A stretch of 64,000 nucleotides of DNA from CAKOTZ01 sp964489885 (GTDB taxonomy: Bacteria; Bacillota; Clostridia; TANB77; CAG-508): positions 1 to 64,000 of the forward strand of contig CAZAZX010000005.1 of NCBI GenBank assembly GCA_964489885.1. The letters are read 5' to 3'. This document shows, one piece after another, positions 1 through 7,540 of this stretch; within the stretch, counting starts at the first letter, position 1; every line of letters begins with the position of its first letter. The translations under genes and the position numbers were made by a program. The notes below the pieces were generated by a model that searched no databases, was not told the origin of the DNA, and saw only the letters and a list, made by a program, of their open reading frames with translations.

Positions 1-188
1 TTATAATTAAAGCAATTGGAGTTTTTTATGTTTTAAAAAGTGTTTAAAAAGAGATATTAACATATTGCTGTATTTTGTTCAAATTCACATTAAATTCAAT
101 TTATTTATTTCTATATATTTAAATTAGGTTTAGTCATTCAATCTCTTTTTTCCTAATTTTTTTATATTTAATTTATATACATTTAGTA

Positions 189-257
189 TTGGACTTTTTT
201 AAGATTTTATGCTAAAATTAATATATATTGTGTGGCAAATAGCTACACTTTTTTTAT
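189..257 (+). promoter_or_regulatory. Possible promoter followed directly by a terminator-like hairpin
   Basis: TTGGAC (189-194) and TAAAAT (213-218) are separated by 18 bases and resemble a vegetative promoter. About ten bases downstream a 7-bp stem, GTGTGGC with GCTACAC (about 230-248), is followed by a run of seven T on the plus strand. Together they would make a transcript of only some 30 bases, ending just before the convergent gene at 257. Bases 1-188 show no gene. The hairpin could equally belong to transcription entering from the left. Weak evidence. Confidence 0.25.
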
Positions 258-1171
258 TATATATCAAATTTAGGAACATATTCTTCTTCATGCTCTCCAA
301 GTTCTTGAATATATCCGTTTTCTAAATTTAAGTTATATAAATAGTTTTCAATTTCTGCATATTCATCTTTTGTTAATTTTCGATTAAGCCCATGCATTTT
401 TTTTGCTTGATAGCAAGGAAAATATTGTGCCATAACACTAACAAAAACTCGGTTATCAATGTTTTGTTCAATCCATTTTAAAACTTTTTTTGAATTTTCA
501 ATTTGATTTGGCAAAACTAAATGTCTTATAATTAGACCCTTTTTTATTATTCCATTTTCATCTAATTTTGGATATGCAACTTGTCTATACATTTCTTTTA
601 TTGCACTTGTAGCATATTCTACATAATAAGGTGCTTTTGAATATTTTATAGCCAATTCGTTAAAAAAATATTTAAAATCAGGTAAATACACATCAATATA
701 CCCTTCAAGCATTTTTAAAGTTTCAATTTTTTCATATCCACTTGTGTTATATATAATTGGTATTTTTAAGCCATTTTTTTTTGCAATTTTAATTGCTTCT
801 ATTATTAATGGAACATATATTGTTGGACTTACTAAGTTAATATTATTTGCATTTTTATCCTGTTGCTTAATCATTATATCCGCCAATTCATCTATTGATA
901 TTTCTTTTCCTTTATTTTCTTGACTTATTTCATAATTTTGACAATAAACACATTGTAAATTACAATTAGAAAAAAATATTGTTCCAGAACCTTTTTCAAC
1001 ACTAATACACGGTTCTTCATAAAAATGAAGAGAAGCAAGTGCAATTTTCAATTTATCACTTGCTTTACAAACACCCAATTTTTCAGTTTCTCTATTTACT
1101 TTGCAATTATATGGACATAACGTACAATTATCAAGCAATTTTTTCATTTTTTCCATCACTTTCATAAACAT
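257..1171 (-). CDS. pflX: PflX-like radical SAM protein (pyruvate formate-lyase activase-like)
   Basis: A protein of about 300 residues of the COG1313/PflX type. These are putative radical SAM enzymes related to glycyl-radical-enzyme activases; the true substrate is unknown. The cluster motif CNLQCVYC (CxxxCxxC, near residue 74) should bind the 4Fe-4S cluster that cleaves S-adenosylmethionine. An N-terminal cysteine set, CTLCPYNC, and a following GVC are typical of this subfamily. Four Met codons lie in the first nine residues. The start at 1171 overlaps the end of the upstream DUF5662 gene by about 40 bases. Met9 (1147) fits the usual family start, directly before LLDNCTLCP, equally well. 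The overlap implies co-transcription with the DUF5662 gene. Confidence 0.85.
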   Translation of the reverse strand: MFMKVMEKMKKLLDNCTLCPYNCKVNRETEKLGVCKASDKLKIALASLHFYEEPCISVEKGSGTIFFSNCNLQCVYCQNYEISQENKGKEISIDELADIMIKQQDKNANNINLVSPTIYVPLIIEAIKIAKKNGLKIPIIYNTSGYEKIETLKMLEGYIDVYLPDFKYFFNELAIKYSKAPYYVEYATSAIKEMYRQVAYPKLDENGIIKKGLIIRHLVLPNQIENSKKVLKWIEQNIDNRVFVSVMAQYFPCYQAKKMHGLNRKLTKDEYAEIENYLYNLNLENGYIQELGEHEEEYVPKFDI

Positions 1172-1697
1172 GTTTATTATATAGCTCTTTTAAATTTCTC
1201 TTTTTTAATGTTGCCTTAACTCCATAAACAGCAACTAATCTAAATACTTCTGTTAACATCGCATCTATTTTTGGATTCAAATAATTTCTATCATTTTTAT
1301 TATCCCAGTAATCTATAGGGCATTTTTCATTCCATTTTTTTCCATTATATGTGATTGATGCTGAAATTTTATCACATATCATTTCAACAACGTATTTGTA
1401 TGGAATAATAGGTCTTGAAACTTTTGAAAATGGATCATACCAATATGCTGGATGATGTTTATTTCTTCCCCTATGGTGAAGCCAAGCCTTTGAATATCCA
1501 ATATCTTCTTTACATGCAGATATTGGGCTTCTGTAGCCTTGAAAATATTTTACACCTTCCCAAAATTCTGTTGGAGAATATTTAGATAAATCATGTACTA
1601 AGCCTCTCCATGGTTCTCCAGCTAAGCAACACAACTTAAAAACAATCCATCTATGTTTTGTTACAACTCCAAAATGTAAAAAGAAATTTTTTATCAT
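1131..1697 (-). CDS. DUF5662 family protein
   Basis: A 188-residue protein resembling the DUF5662 family, often named only as a hypothetical protein. Visible conserved features are a WRGLVHDLSKYSPTEFW segment and a His-rich HHRGRNKHHPAYWYDP segment. These suggest a metal-binding, HD-like helical protein, but no reaction can be assigned. An in-frame stop lies three codons upstream, so the ATG at 1697 is the only reasonable start. Its ribosome-binding site is unusual and is listed separately. The gene overlaps the start of the radical SAM gene, so the two are probably one operon. Confidence 0.75.
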   Translation of the reverse strand: MIKNFFLHFGVVTKHRWIVFKLCCLAGEPWRGLVHDLSKYSPTEFWEGVKYFQGYRSPISACKEDIGYSKAWLHHRGRNKHHPAYWYDPFSKVSRPIIPYKYVVEMICDKISASITYNGKKWNEKCPIDYWDNKNDRNYLNPKIDAMLTEVFRLVAVYGVKATLKKRNLKELYNKHVYESDGKNEKIA

Positions 1698-1705
1698 TTG
1701 TTTTT

Positions 1706-1738
1706 AATTTTAGGTAACAAACCCTAAAATTTTCCTCC
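1706..1738 (-). promoter_or_regulatory. Ribosome-binding site separated from its start codon by a stem-loop
   Basis: On the minus strand the only Shine-Dalgarno-like sequence (GGAGG, 1734-1738) lies about 36 bases before the ATG at 1697. Between them is a perfect 9-bp inverted repeat, AATTTTAGG and CCTAAAATT, with an 8-base loop (1706-1731). Folding it out leaves about ten bases between GGAGG and ATG, which is normal spacing. Translation may therefore depend on the hairpin. Confidence 0.5.
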
Positions 1739-1861
1739 TTATCCAATTATTTCGTCAATTATCTACAACACATTTTAAACCATGCATTTTATTTTGTCTA
1801 TACTTAAAATAAAAAAAATAAATTATTTATATGTCCTGCTGTCATTCATATATTATAGGAT

Positions 1862-1891
1862 TTGCATATTTACAATAATTTATGTTAAAAT
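1862..1891 (+). promoter_or_regulatory. Probable promoter of the deaminase gene
   Basis: TTGCAT (1862-1867) and an extended -10, TGTTAAAAT (TAAAAT at 1886-1891), are 18 bases apart. They lie just upstream of the GGAGG (1910-1914) that serves the ATG at 1921. Match to consensus is moderate. Confidence 0.45.
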
Positions 1892-1920
1892 ATTTTCAAA
1901 AATAATTATGGAGGCGTTTT

Positions 1921-2382
1921 ATGAACGAATATATGAAAAAAGCTTTAGAGCAATGCAATCATGGTTGGACACATAAAGAAGGTGGTCCTTTTGGAGCATT
2001 AATTTTGGATAAAAATAATAAAATAATATCAATTGCAAACAATCAAGTTTTAAAAAATAATGACCCTACGGCACACGCTGAAATACAGGCAATTCGCCAA
2101 GCTTCACAAAAGCTTGGAACTTATGATTTATCAGGTTGTAAACTATATACAACTTGTGAGCCTTGCCCAATGTGTTTATCTGCAATAATATGGGCTAACA
2201 TAAAAGATGTTTACTATGCGTGTACTAAAAAAGATGCAGCACAGATTGGGTTTAGAGATGATATGATTTACGAATATTTAAATGGAAATAAAAAAGATGT
2301 ATTAAATTTAACTCATATTGATAGAGAAGAATGCATTAAAGAATTTAACAAATATAATACGACTGGCGGAACTATATATTAA
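1921..2382 (+). CDS. guaD: Cytidine/deoxycytidylate deaminase-fold protein, guanine deaminase-like
   Basis: A 153-residue zinc-dependent nucleobase deaminase. The HAE zinc/proton-shuttle motif occurs in PTAHAEIQAIR and the second zinc motif is PCPMC in CEPCPMCLSAI. Overall layout and C-terminal length match Bacillus-type guanine deaminase (GuaD), which converts guanine to xanthine, better than the tRNA adenosine deaminase TadA. The start has an ideal GGAGG six bases upstream. It is transcribed divergently from the DUF5662/radical SAM pair. The substrate is inferred from family resemblance only. Confidence 0.8.
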   Translation: MNEYMKKALEQCNHGWTHKEGGPFGALILDKNNKIISIANNQVLKNNDPTAHAEIQAIRQASQKLGTYDLSGCKLYTTCEPCPMCLSAIIWANIKDVYYACTKKDAAQIGFRDDMIYEYLNGNKKDVLNLTHIDREECIKEFNKYNTTGGTIY

Positions 2383-2383
2383 T

Positions 2384-2413
2384 TTGACATAAAACACAAG
2401 CAAATGATATAAT
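2384..2413 (+). promoter_or_regulatory. Consensus sigma-A promoter of the 60-residue gene
   Basis: TTGACA (2384-2389) and TATAAT (2408-2413) are both perfect consensus with an 18-base spacer. The promoter begins two bases after the deaminase stop codon. Confidence 0.8.
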
Positions 2414-2463
2414 ATTAATGAAGATGTGTTTTTCTTGCACAACTTAAAAGGGGGTAAATAAAA

Positions 2464-2646
2464 ATGTGCAGGTGGCCATTGAACAGCAACAAGTATGAAA
2501 TGACTTTGGTTGCTTGGAATTTCAGATGGTATAAATATGAAGAGTTATTAGAGCTTTTTGACTACGTAACTGCATACATTCCAAAAGATTTGCTTTTGAA
2601 TGTGCTGAAAGCTCTGGAAGAGCGTGTCAAAGCCAGGAAAAAGTAA
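2464..2646 (+). CDS. Small hypothetical protein (60 residues)
   Basis: Not recognised. The product is a 60-residue soluble protein with a Trp/Tyr-rich first half (CRWPLNSNKYEM, WNFRWYKYEE) and a basic C-terminus (ERVKARKK). It has a consensus promoter, an AAAGGGGG ribosome-binding site and its own terminator, so it is a self-contained, probably well expressed gene. Base composition is clearly richer in G and C than its neighbours, with codons such as CTG, GTG, GAG and GCC that are rare around it. This suggests recent acquisition. In this respect it resembles the 100-residue gene at 13487-13789, although the proteins are not obviously similar. Confidence 0.7.
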   Translation: MCRWPLNSNKYEMTLVAWNFRWYKYEELLELFDYVTAYIPKDLLLNVLKALEERVKARKK

Positions 2647-2668
2647 GTTAATTGTAACACCCTCTTCT

Positions 2669-2705
2669 CCCATTTCGGTATTTATTACCGGAATGGGGTT
2701 TTTAT
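2669..2705 (+). terminator. Intrinsic terminator after the 60-residue gene
   Basis: A 12-bp stem with one G-T pair, CCCATTTCGGTA and TACCGGAATGGG, with a short TTTAT loop, followed by a T-rich run. Confidence 0.85.
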
Positions 2706-2732
2706 TGTAAAACAACAAGGTTTATCATATTC

Positions 2733-3434
2733 TTAATCCTTTATTTCCTTAGCTAATTTATTAATTGCTTTTGTTTCTATTCTTGATACATAAGAACGGC
2801 TAATTCCAAGTGTTTTTGCAATTTGATTCTGAGTTTTTGGCTTATTTCCATCTAACCCATATCTCCACTTTAAAATATTTTTTTCCCTTTCTTTTAAAAC
2901 ATCTGACATTTTTTTATATAATTTTTTTATCTTTATTTTTAAATCTATTTCATCTTCAATATTCCTTTCATTATTCTCAAGAATATCAATTAGAGAGATT
3001 TCATTATCATCTTTATCTTTACCTATTGGTTCATTTAAATATACTTCTGAATTTAATTTTTTTGAACTTCTTAAATTCATTAAAATTTCATTGTCAATAC
3101 ATTTTGATACATATGTAGCTAACTTTACACCTTTATTGGGATTAAAGCTATTAATTCCTTTAATAAGTCCAATTGTTCCTATTGATATAAAATCATCTAT
3201 ATTTGAATTATTATTATTTGCATATTTTTTACAAACGTGTGCTACAAGCCTTAAGTTTTTTTCTATTAAAATGTTTCGTGCCTCTTCATCTCCAGCCTTA
3301 TATTTTTCTATATATATTTTTTCTTCTTCTGGTGTTAATGGCTCTGGGAATAAGGAATTATTTGTAACATAACCAAGCATAAAAACCGTTGAACTTAAAA
3401 ATGTAACAAATCCAGATATAGATAAACTTAACAT
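2733..3434 (-). CDS. sigK: RNA polymerase sporulation sigma factor, sigma-K type
   Basis: A 233-residue sigma-70-family factor. The N-terminus is a hydrophobic pro-sequence-like segment followed by NNSLFPEPLTPEEE, characteristic of sigma-K/sigma-E. Region 2 is intact (ARNILIEKNLRLVAHVCKKY, DDFISIGTIGLIKGINSF, KLATYVSKCIDNEILM) and region 4 has a helix-turn-helix (TQNQIAKTLGISRSYVSRIE). Sigma-K directs late mother-cell transcription during spore formation. The gene is uninterrupted, with no skin-type element inside it. GGAGGTGTC lies upstream of the start. The pro-sequence implies activation by proteolysis, as in Bacillus; this is inferred. Confidence 0.9.
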   Translation of the reverse strand: MLSLSISGFVTFLSSTVFMLGYVTNNSLFPEPLTPEEEKIYIEKYKAGDEEARNILIEKNLRLVAHVCKKYANNNNSNIDDFISIGTIGLIKGINSFNPNKGVKLATYVSKCIDNEILMNLRSSKKLNSEVYLNEPIGKDKDDNEISLIDILENNERNIEDEIDLKIKIKKLYKKMSDVLKEREKNILKWRYGLDGNKPKTQNQIAKTLGISRSYVSRIETKAINKLAKEIKD

Positions 3435-3514
3435 GAAAAAGACACCTCCGAAATAAACTTTACTTAATTATATGTAAAATTTATTTTAAAGGTGCCTGAC
3501 CCTAATAAAATATA

Positions 3515-4039
3515 TTATTTTAAATTTATTAAATCCAATTCCTCAATTTTATTTATTATTTTATATGTATTTTTATCTTTTATTGATGCAAAATTTTCTT
3601 TATACGTTTTATCAAACATTTTTATTAATTCATCAAAGTATCCAAATAAATTTACAATAATAATTTTACAGTTATGTTCATGTGCTCTTTTTGTTTCAAT
3701 TGAAGACATAATCTCATATATTGTTCCAATTCCACCTGGCAAAAAAATGCAAACATCAGAATTTTTTAATAGGTAATCTGTTCTTTCATTAATTGTTTCT
3801 GTTATAACCGTAATTCTTTCTTTATCTATATCATCATATCCTAGATGAGCTTTAGGTACCGCTGTTCTTACTTTGTTTTTATCAATTTGAGAATATATTT
3901 TTCCAATTACACCAAAAGTACTAGCACAGCAATATATTTTGTGTTCGGTTTTTGAAAGCAATTTTCCCAATTTTTCAGCTTCTATTTTATATTTTTCGTC
4001 TATTTCCTCCCTTGCAGATCCGCCAATAAAAATGTTCAT
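3515..4039 (-). CDS. LOG family protein (putative nucleotide phosphoribohydrolase)
   Basis: A 174-residue Rossmann-fold protein of the LOG/MoCo-carrier-like family. The hallmark PGGIGTIYE (PGGxGTxxE) motif is at about residues 100-108, and an N-terminal nucleotide-binding GGSAR is present. Relatives remove ribose 5-phosphate from nucleoside monophosphates such as AMP or cytokinin nucleotides. Which substrate applies here is unknown. It lies about 20 bases downstream of the GHKL kinase gene on the same strand and is probably co-transcribed with it. Confidence 0.8.
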   Translation of the reverse strand: MNIFIGGSAREEIDEKYKIEAEKLGKLLSKTEHKIYCCASTFGVIGKIYSQIDKNKVRTAVPKAHLGYDDIDKERITVITETINERTDYLLKNSDVCIFLPGGIGTIYEIMSSIETKRAHEHNCKIIIVNLFGYFDELIKMFDKTYKENFASIKDKNTYKIINKIEELDLINLK

Positions 4040-4058
4040 AAATTTCCACTCCCTAAAA

Positions 4059-5534
4059 TTAATCTAATAAATTTTCAACTATTATATTTTCAAAACTATT
4101 TTTATTTATTTCTTCTGCTCTATATGTAATAATTTTATATTCATTCTTTCCATCAAAACTTGCAATTACAGCTTTTGTGAAATGTCGTTCATTCTTTGCA
4201 AATTCCTTAATAATTAAACTTGCATTATAATTTCTTAATGTTTCAAAGGTAGTAACAAATCCTATTCCACTACCACCTGTTTCCTTATGTGTTGTTATTT
4301 GCTCTTTTCCTAGTTTTAATAAGGTATTAATTTCAAAAGGAATTCCTGTGTCATATATTGCAATATAAAAATCTTTTTCCTTTTTACTAAATTCAACTAA
4401 AATTTCTCTAAAAGGATTATCCCCAGAATTTATTGCTATAATTGCATCTTTGATATGGTCTCCAAGTAAAGTTTCTATTTTGCTTTCATCAAATATTCTA
4501 GGTATAAATTCTTGAATATCGCAATTTATTTTAATATTAAACTCTATATGTTGTTTATTTGCTTGTCTATAAAAATAACTAAGCATACTATCAATTCCTG
4601 GAATATTTGTTTTAGTAATATTAATATCATTTTCTAATTCGTTCTTAAAATCTTTTGATAAATTATCTACCATCTGTTTTAAGTTACCTATTTCATCTGC
4701 AGTTTCCATATTGATATTTGAAGCTAAATATTGAACATAATCCTCAGTTGCAGCAATTCTTGAACTATATTTATGATTAATTTTTGCTAACCTTTCTATT
4801 TCACTATTTGCTTTTTCATTCTTGGCTTTCTCTTCTTCCAACTCTGCTTCTAATTGGTGTATTGTGTTTATTTTTAGTTTTTCTTTGTAACTTAAAGTAA
4901 TCTGTCTTTTAATCCATAGAATAAGTCCAAGAAGGAAAAGTACTTCACCTATACAAATATACCTTGCAATATCTCGTGTTGTATTTATATTTATCATTGA
5001 ATAAATCATAATTATAATGCCACTAAGTATTAGACCCATTATTCCTATGTTATTTATAAAATCTTTATTTTTTGCGAAGAAAAAGCCATTTTTAAATCTA
5101 TTAATTTTAAAAAAGGAAAATATAAATATCAATTCTATTGTAGCAATAATAATAAAAATTTTGATATTTTCTATTTCTCTTGAGCCTATTAAAAAGGTAA
5201 AAATAAACGAAGTTATTAGTGTAGATATAATTAATATTCCCACTGAAAAACCTGAGGCTAGTAACACTATTATAAATGTATAGCCTAAATTATTTTTTTC
5301 ACTATAAGTTAAGCTCAATGATGTTAATATTAAAAAAGATATATTAGCAAGCATTGAATTATAGCTTTCTACAATCAAATCATATATTATACTAATCATT
5401 AAAATACTTAATACATAATATAATTTCTCTTTAATTGTATAATTTTTACTATTAGTGATTTTTAAATATACATAAAATATTACACTTATTATATAAAGCT
5501 CTTTTATAAATCTATTTGAAATATCTATATTCAC
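4059..5534 (-). CDS. GHKL-type sensor histidine kinase (AgrC-like)
   Basis: A 491-residue membrane kinase. Six or so hydrophobic segments occupy residues 1-210. A coiled-coil (about 215-250) leads into the phospho-acceptor region with His254 in NHKYSSR, and a C-terminal ATPase domain carries a GSGIGF glycine box near residue 435. This architecture matches peptide-sensing AgrC-type kinases. The start is GTG with an AGAGGTG ribosome-binding site. The gene follows the Spo0A-like regulator on the same strand with a hairpin region and a tiny open frame between them, so the regulator is the likely partner. The signal is unknown. Confidence 0.85.
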   Translation of the reverse strand: MNIDISNRFIKELYIISVIFYVYLKITNSKNYTIKEKLYYVLSILMISIIYDLIVESYNSMLANISFLILTSLSLTYSEKNNLGYTFIIVLLASGFSVGILIISTLITSFIFTFLIGSREIENIKIFIIIATIELIFIFSFFKINRFKNGFFFAKNKDFINNIGIMGLILSGIIIMIYSMININTTRDIARYICIGEVLFLLGLILWIKRQITLSYKEKLKINTIHQLEAELEEEKAKNEKANSEIERLAKINHKYSSRIAATEDYVQYLASNINMETADEIGNLKQMVDNLSKDFKNELENDINITKTNIPGIDSMLSYFYRQANKQHIEFNIKINCDIQEFIPRIFDESKIETLLGDHIKDAIIAINSGDNPFREILVEFSKKEKDFYIAIYDTGIPFEINTLLKLGKEQITTHKETGGSGIGFVTTFETLRNYNASLIIKEFAKNERHFTKAVIASFDGKNEYKIITYRAEEINKNSFENIIVENLLD

Positions 5535-5637
5535 TAATTCACCTCTTTGTTATTTTATTATAACATAAAAAAGATAAAATTAATTAAAATTTGTTTAACT
5601 AATTTTATCTTTAAAAATTAAACATATTGCATAATAA

Positions 5638-5685
5638 TTATAATCCTAACCAATATATAACTCTATCCCAGAAGTTATCCCACAT
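5638..5685 (-). CDS. Candidate 15-residue Trp-rich peptide
   Basis: A minimal open frame encoding MWDNFWDRVIYWLGL, starting with ATG at 5685 and ending at TAA (5638-5640). GGTGGTGA (5692-5699) sits six bases upstream of the ATG, which is good Shine-Dalgarno spacing. Three Trp and several aliphatic residues, spaced i/i+3/i+4, would make an amphipathic, membrane-seeking helix. It lies between a response regulator and a receptor-like kinase, where peptide signals or leader peptides often occur. It has no Cys, so it is not an AgrD-type thiolactone precursor. Translation is not proven. Confidence 0.4.
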   Translation of the reverse strand: MWDNFWDRVIYWLGL

Positions 5686-5700
5686 GCTCAATCACCACCA

Positions 5701-5759
5701 TTTCTTATATGTTTTTGACATATAAGAAAATACCACCTAGAACCGATTTTCTAGGTGGT
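5701..5759 (-). terminator. Two tandem stem-loops between response regulator and kinase
   Basis: The first hairpin met by minus-strand transcription is an 11-bp stem, ACCACCTAGAA with TTCTAGGTGGT (5732-5759), followed by a T-rich stretch, and fits an intrinsic terminator for the regulator gene. The second has a 12-bp stem, TTTCTTATATGT with ACATATAAGAAA (5701-5729), and ends directly before the ribosome-binding site of the 15-residue open frame. The pair could act as a terminator plus a control element for read-through into the kinase gene. Confidence 0.65.
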
Positions 5760-5784
5760 TTGGTGAATGACATTTTATACACTA

Positions 5785-6555
5785 TTAGTGGTTTTCTATC
5801 ATATTTCCAATTTTTTCTACATAGTAATATATAAATTCCGTTGGAGTTGGAATTCCTGTATTATAATTTATTTTAGCCTTATAATTTGCCTCTAAATCTT
5901 CTATTGCAGTTGTTCTCCAAGCTTCATTAATAGCTGTTTGGATTGCTCTACTAATACTACTTGTTAAAAGTTTATATTTATTTGATAAATACTGAATCGC
6001 AGTTTTATCTGCATCCTTATTTTGTAACTTATACATTATAGCATCAAAAATATACTTTCTTCCCTTTAGTCTATAATTTATGCCAACTAAGTCTAATTCA
6101 GAATTAATTAATTCCTCAATTCTTTTTTGTTTGTCCTCCAATACTTCAATTAAATAATCATTAGCCTTGTCATTAGTTTGTTTTAATTGAAGCATTGTAT
6201 CTATTACACGTTTAGGAGAATAATTTATTTGTTTTTTATAAAATATCATATCTGCTAATCCCTTATGAATATTATCATATACTACTTCTGAAAGAATATT
6301 TGTGTTTACGATAATAATAGGTTTTGGGTTTAAATTAAGATTTTTTATTTCTCTTAATAAATCGAATCCTGAACCTTCTCCATAGTGAAGTTCTAAATCA
6401 ACAATTATTCCATCGTATTTATAATTTTTAATTAATTTTAAAGCCTGTGTGCTCGAATTTGTCTTTTGAGAAATTGTTACATTTTTTCTTTTTTCTACTA
6501 CTTTTTCAAAACTATTGCAAAGTTTTTCATCATCTTCTACTAACAATATATTCAT
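5785..6555 (-). CDS. Response regulator with Spo0A-like DNA-binding domain
   Basis: A 256-residue two-domain regulator. Residues 1-125 form a receiver domain: acidic pocket VEDD (residues 6-9), phospho-acceptor Asp53 in GIIVDLE, and Thr/Lys switch positions in VNTN and FYKK. Residues 150-256 resemble the Spo0A C-terminal effector: AIQYLSNKYKLLTSSISRAI followed by AINEAWR and TPTEFIYYYVEKI, matching the typical recognition helix and the PTNSEF segment of Spo0A. It is shorter and more divergent than genuine Spo0A and adjoins its own GHKL kinase. It is therefore better read as a Spo0A paralogue in a dedicated two-component system than as the master sporulation regulator. Confidence 0.82.
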   Translation of the reverse strand: MNILLVEDDEKLCNSFEKVVEKRKNVTISQKTNSSTQALKLIKNYKYDGIIVDLELHYGEGSGFDLLREIKNLNLNPKPIIIVNTNILSEVVYDNIHKGLADMIFYKKQINYSPKRVIDTMLQLKQTNDKANDYLIEVLEDKQKRIEELINSELDLVGINYRLKGRKYIFDAIMYKLQNKDADKTAIQYLSNKYKLLTSSISRAIQTAINEAWRTTAIEDLEANYKAKINYNTGIPTPTEFIYYYVEKIGNMIENH

Positions 6556-6732
6556 ATATTTTCTCAGCCTCTCATAAATATTCTATTTTCTAATATAACA
6601 CAAAATTCCACACCATTCCACAATTTTTGAGTACTTTGTGTAACCATATGAAGTTATTTTTTGTAGTAATCTATTTGAGTCATTATTATAGTTGTTATAA
6701 AAGTATATGTATAAATGCGAAAGGATTTTAAA

Positions 6733-7068
6733 ATGGAAAATAACGAGGAAATTGAAACCAAACTAAAACAAGAAATTGGGAAAAGAATCGATTACATACG
6801 TATACAAAATAAAATGAGCAAAAACAAACTAGCTAAGATTCTTAATATTTCAGCACAACATCTAGGAAAAGTTATAGATGGAGAAAGCGGACTATCTATA
6901 GAGAAAATAATTAAACTTTCTATAGAAACTGGCTATTCTACAGACTATATTTTGCTAGGTAAAGAAATTACCGCGAATAGTAATTTTAAAAATTTATGCA
7001 TACAAACTAGAGAAAAAATTGAAGAAAGCTATAAAAATTTAATAGCTATAGAATCAATTGTTCGATAA
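6733..7068 (+). CDS. XRE-family helix-turn-helix regulator
   Basis: A protein of about 111 residues with a Cro/C1-type helix-turn-helix (KNKLAKILNISAQHLGKVIDG) in its first half and a helical tail. The ATG at 6733 is preferred over an upstream ATG at 6715 because AAAGGA lies eight bases before it. It is transcribed divergently from the Spo0A-like regulator across a 180-base region and ends in its own terminator. It could control that two-component locus or itself. The target is unknown. Confidence 0.8.
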   Translation: MENNEEIETKLKQEIGKRIDYIRIQNKMSKNKLAKILNISAQHLGKVIDGESGLSIEKIIKLSIETGYSTDYILLGKEITANSNFKNLCIQTREKIEESYKNLIAIESIVR

Positions 7069-7090
7069 ATTTTTTAATAGAGTAAAAACC

Positions 7091-7127
7091 ATGCCCAAGA
7101 GTGCGCTTCTCTTGGGCATATTTTTTA
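7091..7127 (+). terminator. Intrinsic terminator after the XRE gene
   Basis: Perfect 11-bp stem, ATGCCCAAGAG with CTCTTGGGCAT, with a TGCGCTT loop, followed by a run of T. Confidence 0.9.
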
Positions 7128-7211
7128 TCCTATTTGTAACACTTATTTTTTTATTTGAATACTATATTACATACTAAGGATTCAAAATTATAAAACAAGG
7201 AGGTTACAAAT

Positions 7212-7316
7212 ATGTTCAATAATTGTAATTGTAATGATGAAATTCTCTGGTTTATTATTCTTTTCTTACTTCTATTTTGTGGTTGCAATAACAGAGGATG
7301 TTGCAATAATAACTAA
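7212..7316 (+). CDS. Cys-rich hydrophobic mini-protein (34 residues)
   Basis: A 34-residue protein with the layout NNCNCNDE, a 12-residue hydrophobic core (WFIILFLLLF) and a Cys/Asn-rich tail (CGCNNRGCC). AAGGAGG lies seven bases upstream of the ATG. It shares this layout with the next gene. Similar tiny proteins occur widely in Clostridia and are suspected to be spore-coat or membrane-surface components, but no function is established. Confidence 0.65.
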   Translation: MFNNCNCNDEILWFIILFLLLFCGCNNRGCCNNN

Positions 7317-7361
7317 TAGTTATTGTAACAAACACTACTTATTTGAAGGGAGGGGATACTA

Positions 7362-7493
7362 ATGCCTGAAAATAGATGTTGTGGTTGTGGTAACAGTTTT
7401 GGTGATAATAATTGCATCTGGTTTATCTTATTCATCTTTTTAATATTCTGTTGCTGCAATAATGGAAATAATAGCAATTGCTGTGGATGCTAG
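7362..7493 (+). CDS. Cys-rich hydrophobic mini-protein (43 residues), paralogue of the preceding gene
   Basis: A 43-residue protein with ten cysteines: RCCGCG at the start, a hydrophobic core (CIWFILFIFLIF) and a CCCNN...NCCGC end. GGGAGGGG precedes the ATG. It follows its paralogue after 45 bases and is probably co-transcribed with it, ending at the shared hairpin at 7506-7540. Possible spore-surface structural protein, by analogy only. Confidence 0.65.
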   Translation: MPENRCCGCGNSFGDNNCIWFILFIFLIFCCCNNGNNSNCCGC

Positions 7494-7505
7494 AAACATA
7501 AAAAT

Positions 7506-7540
7506 AAAATTCCTCTAGATTAACCAGAGGAATTTTATTT
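7506..7540. terminator. Bidirectional terminator between mini-proteins and ABC exporter
   Basis: Perfect 11-bp stem, AAAATTCCTCT with AGAGGAATTTT, and T-rich flanks in both directions. It serves the plus-strand mini-proteins and the convergent exporter operon. Confidence 0.8.

Noticed and set aside
1782..1976. Plus-strand 64-codon frame overlapping the deaminase start
   Set aside because: It lacks a ribosome-binding site, covers the deaminase promoter and ends in another frame of the deaminase gene.
2733..3434. Skin-element insertion in sigK
   Set aside because: The sigma factor frame is continuous with all conserved regions present.
5638..5685. AgrD-type autoinducer gene
   Set aside because: The 15-residue product has no Cys or Ser for a thiolactone ring, no charged C-terminal recognition region, and no AgrB-like protease gene is adjacent.
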